Part shown: positions 44,574 through 53,601 of the stretch, in pieces
Layout of the letters: the number at the start of each line of letters is the position of its first letter
Position numbering within the stretch: position 1 is the stretch's first letter
Assembly (NCBI GenBank): GCA_030147525.1
Contig: JASBVF010000055.1
Span: 180,446 to 244,445, forward strand
Source of the DNA: Bacteroidota bacterium
GTDB taxonomy: Bacteria > Bacteroidota > Bacteroidia > Chitinophagales > Saprospiraceae
Length of the DNA stretch: 64,000 nt
Direction of reading: 5' to 3'
Notes under the pieces: model-generated
Databases searched by the model: none
The model's input: the letters and a program-made list of their open reading frames with translations, nothing else
What the model was told of the DNA's origin: nothing
Translations under genes and position numbers: made by a program

Positions 44574-45296
44574 ATGTTAGAAAATTTCAGCGAAATAGTC
44601 ATCGAAAGCCCTGCCGACAAGATCAGCAGACAAATCAGAGAACTGATTACCTCTGGTCAACTTAAACCCGGCGACCGCCTGCCGCCGGAGCGTAAACTGG
44701 CTGAAAAGCTGGGCGTTGGCCGCACGCACGTGCGGGAGGCTTTGCAAAAACTTGAGTTTTACGGCATTCTGAAAACGCTACCTCAAAGCGGTACCGTTGT
44801 CGCAGGCATGGGTATAGCAGCGCTGGAAGGACTGATCTCCGATGTGCTTCAACTTGAAAACAGCGACTTCGCCTCGCTTGTGGAGACAAGGGTCATTCTT
44901 GAAACACATGCAGCTACCCTGGCTGCAAAGCGCCGAACAGCTGATGACATCATTCAGATTCAAAAAGCGCTGGACGCCTATGAGGCAAAAGTTAAAAAAG
45001 GACAGCAGGCTGTGGAAGAGGATCTGATATTTCACCTGAAAATTGCGGAAGCCAGTAAAAATTCGGTGCTCAAATCGCTCATGTTGATCATCACGCCGGA
45101 CATTGTAAATAGTTTTATTAAACTCGATATCTGCAAGGACGGGCGTTTTTTTAAAGCCCTTGACGAACACAGAGTCATTTTGGACTGCATTATCAACCAC
45201 GAACCTGAGCAGGCTGCCCAGGCCATGCGTGTACACCTGAAGGATGTTTTGGATTACAGCTACTCTTTGAAAAACGGAAACGCAAACGGACAGTAA
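44574..45296 (+). CDS. GntR-family regulator, FadR/FCD subgroup, likely controls alginate genes
   Basis: 240 residues from ATG 44574. The winged-helix domain (about 12-80) includes SRQIRELITSGQLKPGDRLPPERKLAEKLGVGRTHVREAL. The C-terminal FCD ligand domain (about 100-230) has likely metal ligands in DLIFHLKIAEASKN and the later histidines of HRVILDCIINHEPEQ and RVHL. Regulators of this group respond to uronates or other sugar acids. It is the first gene before the SusC/SusD and alginate genes and has UxuR-like operators over its own promoter. Control of the downstream locus by 2-keto-3-deoxygluconate or a related acid is an inference. Confidence 0.88.
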   Translation: MLENFSEIVIESPADKISRQIRELITSGQLKPGDRLPPERKLAEKLGVGRTHVREALQKLEFYGILKTLPQSGTVVAGMGIAALEGLISDVLQLENSDFASLVETRVILETHAATLAAKRRTADDIIQIQKALDAYEAKVKKGQQAVEEDLIFHLKIAEASKNSVLKSLMLIITPDIVNSFIKLDICKDGRFFKALDEHRVILDCIINHEPEQAAQAMRVHLKDVLDYSYSLKNGNANGQ

Positions 45297-45590
45297 CGGC
45301 AGAATTAACGAAAGGTCATTTACTCATCAACTAAAACTAAATGTAATGCAGAAAGACAGGATCTACAATTCCAGTTAAAATAGAAAAGTCAGCGTAGCTT
45401 CAGTTACTGACACTTCCAGTAAAAAATCTCATTTGATCAAGCATACACGAAGGCTGTAGCATCTGCAAGCCTTCAAAAACCACAGCTCCCGGTGCTGGAA
45501 CACCAGGAGCGTGTATTTCTATTGCGTCATGTGGACATCATCCACTTTTAAAAACCACCTGAGAGTGGGTTTCTTAACAACAATAAAAAA
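45297..45590. other. Leader region upstream of susC
   Basis: 294 bases with no gene. A hairpin GCTCCCGGTG (45485-45494) with CACCAGGAGC (45501-45510), loop of 6, lies about 80 bases before the SusC start. I find no good TTTG-N19-TAnnTTTG promoter and no second ATTGGTnnACCAAT site here. The hairpin may be part of an mRNA leader, or susC may be read through from the regulator gene. Confidence 0.5.
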
Positions 45591-48500
45591 ATGGTAATTA
45601 TGACAACAAAATTAACGAAAAAGTCGAACTACCAAAAGCTGCTTCAATGTTTGCTGGCTTTTATTATGGCACTCGCCATTCCCTCCTTTGCTTTTTCACA
45701 AGAAGGTAACATTAAGGTTTCCGGTACGGTCACTTCTTCAGAAGATGGCATGTCGCTTATCGGCGTTAATATTATCGTGAAAGGTACCTCCAGTGGAACC
45801 ATTACTGATTTTGATGGAACATACGAGGTGGAAGCACCATCAAACGGAACTTTGGTTTTCAGCTACACCGGTTACAAGTCGGTTGAGGTTGAGGTTAACA
45901 ACAGATCCGTCATTGATCTTGTCATGGAGCCGGACTATCAGCAGTTAGATGAGGTGGTTGTTATCGGCTACGGTACTCAAAAGAAATCACATTTAACCGG
46001 ATCCGTATCCAAGGTTGAAAATGAAAAATTGGATCAAATAGCAGTATCGAGGGTCGATGACGCACTCATTGGTCAGGTATCCGGGGTTAATATCCAGGCG
46101 ACGAACGCAGAACCGGGTGCGGCCCCAACGATTACCATCAGAGGTTTTGGTTCGATCACTGCTGCTTCAGGACCTGCTGTAGTCGTGGATGGATTGGTCG
46201 TAAGCCGTGATTTTTTAGGGACAATGGATATGAACAATATCGCATCTTTTGAAGTCCTGAAAGATGCGGCATCTGCCGCCATTTATGGTAGTGAAGGATC
46301 CAATGGTGTGATCATGATTACGACCAAGAGTGGCAAGGCTGGCAAAACCAAATTCAGCTATGAAAGCTACGTAGGGAGGAAAGAGGCGTTTGGAAGTGAG
46401 GATTATAAGAAGAGCGTAGCTAAATGGGCTGCAAAAGAATTGGCTGAGGCGGGTGAACTTTCTGAAGAAACGCTATACGCACAGGAATTAGTCGAAACTA
46501 CCGGTATCGACAGAGACTGGCAGGATGTATTTTTTGATGGTGGAAACATCATGAGTCATTCTCTGTCTGCAAGGGGCGGAAATGATAAAACAACCTTCAG
46601 TACTTCCTTGAGATACCTGAGTGATGAAGGGGTCGTAATAACCGATGATTACAAGTTATACACTTTCAATTTAAAGTTGGATAATAAATTGAGTGACAGG
46701 CTGAAGTTTGGCCTGAGTGCCACACCTTCCTATTCAAAGCGCAGGTCATTGCCTACTTCCATTCACAACCCAATCAGACAGTCTCCGTGGTTGCCTATTT
46801 ACCACACAGAGGAAACACTAAAATACATTGATAGAAATGCTTATCCCGATGTAGGAGTTGGGGATTATTTTCTTGAGAATCATTTAGTTAGATTAGATTT
46901 AAATGGTGATGGCAGTACCAGCAGGCCACGTACCTCAGGGGATCAAAACCCCTATGCCCAATATGTTGAAAGGGAACATTTCGAATATACAACCAATATA
47001 CTCGGTTCAACCTATTTAAGCTATAAAATTGCAGACGGGCTGGAAGCGAGGTCGTCGCTTGGTGTTACTTTGGAACAACGCAAAAGAACCAGGTATGATG
47101 GTACCATGCATCATGCAGGCGGGGCAGGCCGTGCCGCTTATAATTTACAAAACAGGTATAGAACAAGGGTTATTTCAGATAATACTTTGTCCTACGATAA
47201 AGAATTTGGCGCTCATGGGTTCAGTTTGCTGGCAGGCGCAACTTTCCAACAAAGAACAACTGAAAATAGCACAGTGAGTGCTAATGGATTCACCAATGAC
47301 CTGCTGAAAAATTTGCAAGGAGCAACGGCCATTTCAGAATTTCAAGAGGTCAACGTTGAACAAAATAAGATCGGTTATTTCGCAAGGGTCAATTATGCCT
47401 ATGCTGATAAATATTTGATCAATGCTTCATTCAGACGGGACGCAAGTTCGGTTTTCGGGGTGGACTCGAAATGGGGTAATTTCCCTGCTGTTTCTGTGGG
47501 CTGGAATGCGCACAATGAAAATATCTTTAGTGGCAGTGACTTGGTAAGCAGGTTAAAGTTCCGTGTTAGTTACGGCCTTACAGGTAATGAGAATTTCAGT
47601 GTTGGTGACGATATTATCAACAACTACCCTTATTTGTCTCTTTTGAACAATTCCAATGCAGTTATTGGAGGTAGCATTGCCCCTGGTGTTTCTGCCCGCA
47701 ATATAGCCAATACACTGTTGCAGTGGGAAGCTTCCAGGGAATTCAACCCCGGGATTGATTTCGGTTTTTTAGGAAACAGAGTAACAGGATCGTTTGATTA
47801 TTATGTGAGGACCAGCGATAAATTGCTTTTGGAAAACCCCGTTTCTTACGTAACCGGATTTAGCAGTGGTATTGTGAATTTGGGTGAAGTAGAGAACAGT
47901 GGACTGGAACTTGAATTGAGAACCAGAAATATCACTAAAGGGAAATTCCGCTGGAACACCACTTTGATTGCCTCGACCAACAAAAATGAATTGCTCAGTT
48001 TTGGAGAGTCAAACGGTGCATTGCTGGAAGATAGCTATGGAAGAAATTCACAATGGATCAACCTGGTAGGTCATCCCATTTCATCTTTCTATGGCTATGT
48101 AGTGGACTTTGAAGTTCCGCTTCAATATATCAACACGCCTTATCACCCGATCAATAGTTCTCCTGAAGATGTAATCGTCAAAGACCTGAATGGCGACGGT
48201 ATCATTACGAATGAGGACAAAACCATTTTAGGGGATCCATATCCGGATTTGATTTGGAGCCTTACCAATGAATTTTCTTACGGCAATTTTGATTTTTCAT
48301 TTATGATCCAGGGAAGTGAGGGTGCTGAAGTGAAAAATATTGGCGACCAATATTTCTTTAACTGGTTTGGACAGGCGACCGTGAATCCACAACAAATAGT
48401 GGAGGATGGGCTGGCACCGGATTTATCTTTCATTCAGGAAAAAGTATTGACCAATGAAGTTGTGCAAAGCGCACGCTACTTCTCATTGAGAAACGTAAAC

Positions 48501-48719
48501 ATTGGGTACAACTTTTCAAAAGAACAATTATCCCGCCTTCGTTTGGACGGCTTAAGAATATATGCCTCTGGACAGAATTTGATCTATAATACTTCGGATG
48601 ATTACCACGGTTTCAATCCGGAATTTATTGATGACGACAACCCAAGAAAATACGGAGAACAGAGAGCAGGCACACCGCTGTTCCGGACAGTGACTTTTGG
48701 CCTCAATGTTAATTTTTAA
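45591..48719 (+). CDS. SusC/RagA-family TonB-dependent outer-membrane transporter
   Basis: 1042 residues (ATG 45591; a second ATG at 45600). After the signal peptide (LLAFIMALAIPSFAFSQ) comes a carboxypeptidase-regulatory-like domain (about 37-120), then the TonB box DEVVVIGYGTQKKS (about 122-135), a plug domain (GQVSGVNIQATNAEPGAAPT, about 160-280) and a 22-strand barrel ending TFGLNVNF. It should import alginate oligosaccharides with the SusD-like lid encoded next. Base composition is AT-rich compared with downstream catabolic genes. Confidence 0.95.
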   Translation: MVIMTTKLTKKSNYQKLLQCLLAFIMALAIPSFAFSQEGNIKVSGTVTSSEDGMSLIGVNIIVKGTSSGTITDFDGTYEVEAPSNGTLVFSYTGYKSVEVEVNNRSVIDLVMEPDYQQLDEVVVIGYGTQKKSHLTGSVSKVENEKLDQIAVSRVDDALIGQVSGVNIQATNAEPGAAPTITIRGFGSITAASGPAVVVDGLVVSRDFLGTMDMNNIASFEVLKDAASAAIYGSEGSNGVIMITTKSGKAGKTKFSYESYVGRKEAFGSEDYKKSVAKWAAKELAEAGELSEETLYAQELVETTGIDRDWQDVFFDGGNIMSHSLSARGGNDKTTFSTSLRYLSDEGVVITDDYKLYTFNLKLDNKLSDRLKFGLSATPSYSKRRSLPTSIHNPIRQSPWLPIYHTEETLKYIDRNAYPDVGVGDYFLENHLVRLDLNGDGSTSRPRTSGDQNPYAQYVEREHFEYTTNILGSTYLSYKIADGLEARSSLGVTLEQRKRTRYDGTMHHAGGAGRAAYNLQNRYRTRVISDNTLSYDKEFGAHGFSLLAGATFQQRTTENSTVSANGFTNDLLKNLQGATAISEFQEVNVEQNKIGYFARVNYAYADKYLINASFRRDASSVFGVDSKWGNFPAVSVGWNAHNENIFSGSDLVSRLKFRVSYGLTGNENFSVGDDIINNYPYLSLLNNSNAVIGGSIAPGVSARNIANTLLQWEASREFNPGIDFGFLGNRVTGSFDYYVRTSDKLLLENPVSYVTGFSSGIVNLGEVENSGLELELRTRNITKGKFRWNTTLIASTNKNELLSFGESNGALLEDSYGRNSQWINLVGHPISSFYGYVVDFEVPLQYINTPYHPINSSPEDVIVKDLNGDGIITNEDKTILGDPYPDLIWSLTNEFSYGNFDFSFMIQGSEGAEVKNIGDQYFFNWFGQATVNPQQIVEDGLAPDLSFIQEKVLTNEVVQSARYFSLRNVNIGYNFSKEQLSRLRLDGLRIYASGQNLIYNTSDDYHGFNPEFIDDDNPRKYGEQRAGTPLFRTVTFGLNVNF

Positions 48720-48722
48720 TGT

Positions 48723-48789
48723 AACTATTCAGAAGTCAGCCCACCTGCCGGGCTGGTGCTGGCTGACTCCTGACCTCTGTTGAATAGTT
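48723..48789. repeat. Intergenic inverted repeat between susC and susD, element 7
   Basis: AACTATTCA (48723-48731) pairs with TGAATAGTT (48781-48789), and GTCAGCC (48735-48741) with GGCTGAC (48761-48767). The word CTGACTCCTGACCTCTG on the right side shows internal repetition. The element starts three bases after the SusC stop. Confidence 0.72.
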
Positions 48790-48816
48790 AATTTCTAATT
48801 TTAAAAAGTAAGAATA

Positions 48817-50271
48817 ATGAAATACCATAAATATATCATTCTTTTAGTAATAGGGTTTGCAATTCATGCCTGTAATACGGATGAGTTTTTAAACCCCCTA
48901 CCGGATTCCTCAATTGTTTTGGAAGCGTTTTATCAGACTGATGAAGATGTCCTGGCCGGGATTATCGGGATATATGATGCGATACAGGGAGTTAATGAAA
49001 ATACGGAAACAAGTATCATCAGATCCAATCGAGGGATACAATTTGAATACATGCTGGCTGAACACCGCAGCGACAATACACGGACAGCCACATTGGAAGG
49101 TTCAAAAGCCGATTTTCACAGGTATTTGGTGGAGCCTAACAACGTACAAACTGAAGATTATTATCAATCAATGTACGACGTTATTTTCAGGGCAAACAGT
49201 GTGCTGAATTACATTGATGTCGCAGATGAGGATAATCAGGCGAAGTATATGGCCGAAGCAAAATTTTTAAGAGCTTATGCCTATTTTAACTTAGTCAGGT
49301 TTTTTGGCGCTGTGCCCATGGTGACCTCAGTAGTAGGGCCAGAGGACAAAGAAGCACTTTTTACGCGAGTGCCTGAAGATCAGATTTATGCGCAGATCGT
49401 TTCGGATTTTCAAGATGCTGTCAACAACCTGGACAACACTCATAAATCAAGGGCATCGAAAGCTGCTGCACAGGGCCTGTTGGCGAAAGTCTATTTGACG
49501 CAAAGCAACCGCAATTATGCCGGAGCCCAGCAATTATGTGAGGACATTATCAATAGTGGGGACTTTGCTTTGGAGGACAATTTTAGCGATGTATTTTATG
49601 ATGAACTGAATGATGAAATCATTTTCGCTATTCAATATGAATTGGGAAACACGCTGGAAAGTCAGAGTTTTTCATCTGAATTTACAGCAACCTACCGTCA
49701 GGGCAGAGAGGATGGCCACAACATGGTCAATAATAACCTGATAGCTGATTTTACAGTTTATGGCGGAAACAGAACGGCACAATCCTACATCACATTCAAT
49801 ACCTGGACTGAAGTGATAAAGTTTTTGCCAGAGGGATCTGACATAACAACCACGCCGCCTACGTATGGCCCAAATCCCCGTGATGCCGGAAATGACTGGA
49901 TAGTTTTGCGGTATGCTGATGTATTGTTGATGCACGCCGAAGCTATATTGGCAGGCGGGGCGCAAACTACAAATAGTGCTGCGATAGATTCATACATGGC
50001 CGTAAGAACAAGGGCTGGCTTTGATCCTGTAAGCGACCGTCCTTCAGTACTTACCAAAGATGCCCTATTGGTGGAAAGGCGTGTAGAATTGGCTTTTGAA
50101 AACCAGCGTTTCCATGATTTGGTGAGATTTGGGGTGGCTGATGCTGTATTGAGCGCTCATGCTGCCGAAATGGGGTATGGAGCTTATGATGCCAGAAAAT
50201 TATTGTTGCCCATCCCTGCAAGGGAAATCAATTTAAGTGGTGGGCTTTTAACGCAAAACCCTGGCTACTAA
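48817..50271 (+). CDS. SusD/RagB-family surface glycan-binding lipoprotein
   Basis: 484 residues. The signal peptide ends in IHACNTDEF (lipobox cysteine at about 19). The helical TPR-like SusD core includes EAKFLRAYAYFNLVRFFGAVPM (about 145-168) and the C-terminal LLVERRVELAFENQRFHDLVRFG (about 417-440), both standard RagB/SusD motifs. It forms the lid over the adjacent SusC channel at the cell surface. The AT-rich spacer upstream resembles that before the next gene. Confidence 0.95.
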   Translation: MKYHKYIILLVIGFAIHACNTDEFLNPLPDSSIVLEAFYQTDEDVLAGIIGIYDAIQGVNENTETSIIRSNRGIQFEYMLAEHRSDNTRTATLEGSKADFHRYLVEPNNVQTEDYYQSMYDVIFRANSVLNYIDVADEDNQAKYMAEAKFLRAYAYFNLVRFFGAVPMVTSVVGPEDKEALFTRVPEDQIYAQIVSDFQDAVNNLDNTHKSRASKAAAQGLLAKVYLTQSNRNYAGAQQLCEDIINSGDFALEDNFSDVFYDELNDEIIFAIQYELGNTLESQSFSSEFTATYRQGREDGHNMVNNNLIADFTVYGGNRTAQSYITFNTWTEVIKFLPEGSDITTTPPTYGPNPRDAGNDWIVLRYADVLLMHAEAILAGGAQTTNSAAIDSYMAVRTRAGFDPVSDRPSVLTKDALLVERRVELAFENQRFHDLVRFGVADAVLSAHAAEMGYGAYDARKLLLPIPAREINLSGGLLTQNPGY

Positions 50272-50304
50272 AACTCAATTTCTAAAATTTAAAAATTCTA
50301 AGGA

Positions 50305-52257
50305 ATGAAAAATATAATTAAACTTAATCGCATAGCTGCTAAACTGTTCCTGTATTTGGCAGTAGCACTATTTGTAAGTAGCTGTGAAAAGGCTTTCGAA
50401 TTTGACTTGCCTGATGCAAATTCCAAAGCGGACACCATTTTTCCCAAGGCCAACTTTTCCTACGCTTCAACCATAGAAGATTTTAGAACAATCAAATTCA
50501 ACAACCTTTCTACTGAAGCAACCAGATTTGAATGGGACTTTGGAGGTGGGAATACCTCCAATGAAAAAGACCCCACATTTACATTTGATGCCGGTGAAGG
50601 CACTTATCCCGTAACATTGACTGCCAGCGATGCAAACGGGGTTTCAGATGCCATAACAATAGACGTTATGGTAGTTGAAGGGCCATTTCAGCCAATTATC
50701 CTGGAGCCGGGTTTTGAAGATAACAGCTTGCCCGATGGCACTGGTGATGGACGGGATTCATGGAGAAATAATGATTTGGGCGGTGTTATTCAGATTACAG
50801 GAAGTCCGGTAACATTCGGAAGCCAGGGTGCCAAGTTACCTCCGGGACCGGATCGCATTGGCTACCAGGAAATTGTTGTAGAGCGGAATTCTAATTATGA
50901 CCTGAGATTTTGGTATACTATGTTGGATAATTCTTCCGATCCCTGGTTAACTGTATCTATATTGGGTGTAACACAAAATGGAGGAACTATCACGACTGCA
51001 CAGCAAGCACTTGATAACACCATCGCTTCGGTTACCGTTAACGATACATCGGACCCTGTCGAATATTTACAACAGTCATTATCTTTTAATTCTGGGGATA
51101 ATGACAAGGTTGCCATTTATTTCTTTAATGGACCGGTTGAATGCAGGTTAGATGAATTCACGATTGATGTTGGAGTTGCAGGCGCCGTGCCTCCTTCCGT
51201 AGGATTTAGTTCAGTTCAGAGCCAGACCAATTATCTGGAATATACTTTCACTAACTCCTCCACAAATGCCGTAAGCTACGAATGGGATTTTGGCGATGGA
51301 AATACTTCCACAGAAGTATCTCCGACCCATGTTTATGCATCTGCCGATGTTTATACAGTTACGCTTAAGGCTACAAGTGCCGAAGGCAAAAGCGCTTCGC
51401 TGAGCAAAACAATTGATATACAGGCACCTGTCACTGCGGGCTTTACCTATCAGGTCGATGCCTCTGACTATAAGACCTACCATTTTATGGATGCTTCCGT
51501 GGGTGCAGTAATGCTGTTGTGGGAATTCGGAGATGGTTTTCAATTCACAGGTATGAATCCGAAACATACCTACGTCCAGGATGGGATTTACACGGTGACC
51601 CTGACGGCTTATAGTGTTACCGGTAAAATGGATGTGGAAACAGCGCAATTAACAGTGGCTCAGGGGTTTGTGGTACAGGTTCTCAATGGCACTTTTGATG
51701 AATATACGTTCGATACAGGTGACAATGCGGATGCCTGGGATATGACACCCAACAGTACGGTTGTGGACAATAATGGAAATACTATTCCCAGCCCATACCA
51801 GGCACTTTGGAATAATACAGCTTTGAACGATTACATTGACGCAACATATTGTACCAATGAGCAACCTGCAACTACCAGTGATGGAGCGAATGGGACAAGA
51901 GGGGCAAAATTCAGCAATAGTTGCCGCCGCTTATACCAGGTCGTTCAAGTAGAGCAAGGCGTTGAATATACCTTTTCGATAGACACACGTTCGGAAGCAA
52001 TGGGCGTAAACACCGAAGTATTTATCCTGAATACAGAAATCACAACGGAGACAGGTATTGATGCATCTACTTCTGACCCTGCAATTGATGCGTATTTCAA
52101 TATTACCAATGACTTCAACACTGACAAAACGGTATTCACTACAAGCACCTTCACATTTACACCAACTAAAAGTCAAATAGTCATTTACGTAAGGGCTTTA
52201 AATGCCGTAGATAGCAGTAATGAAGTCTTTCTTGATAACGTAAAGATTGAAGATTAA
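50305..52257 (+). CDS. Surface lipoprotein with three PKD domains, glycan-binding candidate
   Basis: 650 residues. Lipobox SSC gives C27. Three PKD domains are visible: about 47-122 (FEWDFGGGNTSNEKDP), 298-372 (YEWDFGDGNTSTEVSP) and 375-452 (LWEFGDGFQFTGMNP). Beta-rich parts fill 125-292 and 455-650, the latter resembling a carbohydrate-binding module (NGTFDEYTFDTGDNADAWDMTP). In many polysaccharide loci the third gene encodes a surface glycan-binding protein, so alginate binding is inferred from position. A terminator follows 18 bases after the stop. Confidence 0.85.
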   Translation: MKNIIKLNRIAAKLFLYLAVALFVSSCEKAFEFDLPDANSKADTIFPKANFSYASTIEDFRTIKFNNLSTEATRFEWDFGGGNTSNEKDPTFTFDAGEGTYPVTLTASDANGVSDAITIDVMVVEGPFQPIILEPGFEDNSLPDGTGDGRDSWRNNDLGGVIQITGSPVTFGSQGAKLPPGPDRIGYQEIVVERNSNYDLRFWYTMLDNSSDPWLTVSILGVTQNGGTITTAQQALDNTIASVTVNDTSDPVEYLQQSLSFNSGDNDKVAIYFFNGPVECRLDEFTIDVGVAGAVPPSVGFSSVQSQTNYLEYTFTNSSTNAVSYEWDFGDGNTSTEVSPTHVYASADVYTVTLKATSAEGKSASLSKTIDIQAPVTAGFTYQVDASDYKTYHFMDASVGAVMLLWEFGDGFQFTGMNPKHTYVQDGIYTVTLTAYSVTGKMDVETAQLTVAQGFVVQVLNGTFDEYTFDTGDNADAWDMTPNSTVVDNNGNTIPSPYQALWNNTALNDYIDATYCTNEQPATTSDGANGTRGAKFSNSCRRLYQVVQVEQGVEYTFSIDTRSEAMGVNTEVFILNTEITTETGIDASTSDPAIDAYFNITNDFNTDKTVFTTSTFTFTPTKSQIVIYVRALNAVDSSNEVFLDNVKIED

Positions 52258-52274
52258 CCACGCTTTTTTTAATC

Positions 52275-52314
52275 AAAAACCACCCAGGCGTGTAATTGGG
52301 TCTGGGTGGTTTTT
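52275..52314 (+). terminator. Strong terminator between the SusCD-PKD unit and the PL7 lyase
   Basis: AAAAACCACCCAG (52275-52287) pairs perfectly with CTGGGTGGTTTTT (52302-52314). It lies 18 bases past the PKD gene and 14 before the lyase start, so it likely lowers expression of downstream genes relative to susCD unless another promoter exists. Confidence 0.82.
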
Positions 52315-52327
52315 AACCACTTATAGT

Positions 52328-53254
52328 ATGATATTTCTGCGATTCAATATTAAACCAGGCTTTTTGAAGCATATTTTTCCCATGCTAATATTATTAGTTG
52401 TGGGGTGCAGCAAGAAAGGCATTGAAGCCCCCATTGATGAACCAATAATCACCCCGCCCGAAGACGAAAATGAACTGGTAGAAGGGGTGGATTACTTCCT
52501 TCCCCATATTGATCTGAGTAACTGGAAAGTCACCTTGCCAATTGGAAACCCGACAGAGGTAACACCACCGGCAATCCTGGATTATGCCAACAATCCGCTG
52601 CTCAAGGAATTCATGTACAACGATTCCACCGACGGCTCGCTGGTGTTTTACACTTACCCCAGGGCTTCCACGCAAAACTCGTCGTATTCGAGAACGGAAT
52701 TACGGGAGCAAATGGTCCCCGGAAGCAATAACACCAACTGGACTTTTGCGCAGGGCGGCAGAATGAAGGGCACGCTGTCTGTACCTGAAATTTCGAAAGA
52801 TGCGAGTGGCAAACCGCACCGCACCATGGTCATGCAAATTCACGGGCGGCTGACCAACGCACAGCGGGACCTTATTGGCGCCTCAGATAACAATGCACCT
52901 CCGGTGCTGAAAATCTACTGGGACAATGGAAAAGTTCGGGTAAAAACGAAAAAACTGAAAAACGCTAATGCTACCGTACCGGAAATTCTCCACACGGACG
53001 CATGGACAGACGATGCCGGCCACAACTTCCCGCTGGAATCCGGAACCGAGAAATTCACCCTTGAAGTAATCGCCTCCGAAGGCAGGCTGGAAGTCATTTT
53101 CAACGAAACCGAATCCGTCGTTTATGATGATATCCACATGCAGAAATGGGGCATTTTCGAAAACTATTTCAAGGCCGGCAACTACCTGCAAACCAAAGAA
53201 TCCGGGGCGTTTGCCAAGGTGAAATACTACGATTTGGTGGTGAGTCACCCCTGA
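52328..53254 (+). CDS. Alginate lyase, polysaccharide lyase family 7, lipoprotein
   Basis: 308 residues from ATG 52328. The frame opens earlier at 52247 inside the PKD gene, but the segment crosses a terminator, and the chosen start gives a lipoprotein signal (LLVVGCSKK, C27). The PL7 catalytic signatures are all present: SRTELRE at 121-127, QIHG at 170-173 and YFKAGNYLQ at 280-288. PL7 enzymes cut alginate by beta-elimination and leave an unsaturated uronate at the new end. It probably works at the cell surface with the SusCD pair. Confidence 0.92.
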   Translation: MIFLRFNIKPGFLKHIFPMLILLVVGCSKKGIEAPIDEPIITPPEDENELVEGVDYFLPHIDLSNWKVTLPIGNPTEVTPPAILDYANNPLLKEFMYNDSTDGSLVFYTYPRASTQNSSYSRTELREQMVPGSNNTNWTFAQGGRMKGTLSVPEISKDASGKPHRTMVMQIHGRLTNAQRDLIGASDNNAPPVLKIYWDNGKVRVKTKKLKNANATVPEILHTDAWTDDAGHNFPLESGTEKFTLEVIASEGRLEVIFNETESVVYDDIHMQKWGIFENYFKAGNYLQTKESGAFAKVKYYDLVVSHP

Positions 53255-53326
53255 CCCCTGAAGGGGAACCACTTCGGTAAGTTCGCAGTCAGTTGCAGAC
53301 TTGGTCCCCTTTAGGGGGCAGGGGTG
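53246..53326. repeat. Intergenic inverted repeat after the PL7 gene, element 8
   Basis: The arm at 53246-53271 (CACCCCTG, then CCCCTGAAGGGG) pairs with 53302-53326 (CCCCTTTAGGGG, then CAGGGGTG) with two mismatches and a bulge. The left arm overlaps the last codons of the lyase. Each arm is itself a small CCCCT/AGGGG palindrome. Confidence 0.72.
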
Positions 53327-53601
53327 GGAAAGGAAATAGAGAGTTATACCCGAAGTAAAGTAGTTTGCGAAAATGGACGACTTTAAACAATTGAAAATCA
53401 GTCTGTTTGCCTACTGGCCTACTTGCAAACCGGCCTACTTTAGGTATAGTGAGAGTAAAAGCGAGTGGTGTCAAAACCTGCCGCCGCTCCTTTTTCTGAG
53501 TTTAAGTTTCATACAATAATTTGGTTAGGGCTGACGGGTATCCTGTCCTGCTTTCTCCGACTGGGGACAGGGTACCGCCTTTTTTCAAAAAAAAATAACA
53601 C
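53255..53601. other. Intergenic region between PL7 and the isomerase gene
   Basis: 347 bases. Besides element 8 it holds the word GGCCTACTT in two near copies around 53415-53441 and a TTTAGGTATAGTG stretch that could be part of a promoter for the catabolic genes. No open frame of merit and no operator of the UxuR form were seen. Confidence 0.45.

Noticed and set aside
52247..52327. Upstream start of the PL7 lyase overlapping the PKD gene
   Set aside because: It would translate through a perfect terminator and hide the lipoprotein signal that begins at 52328.
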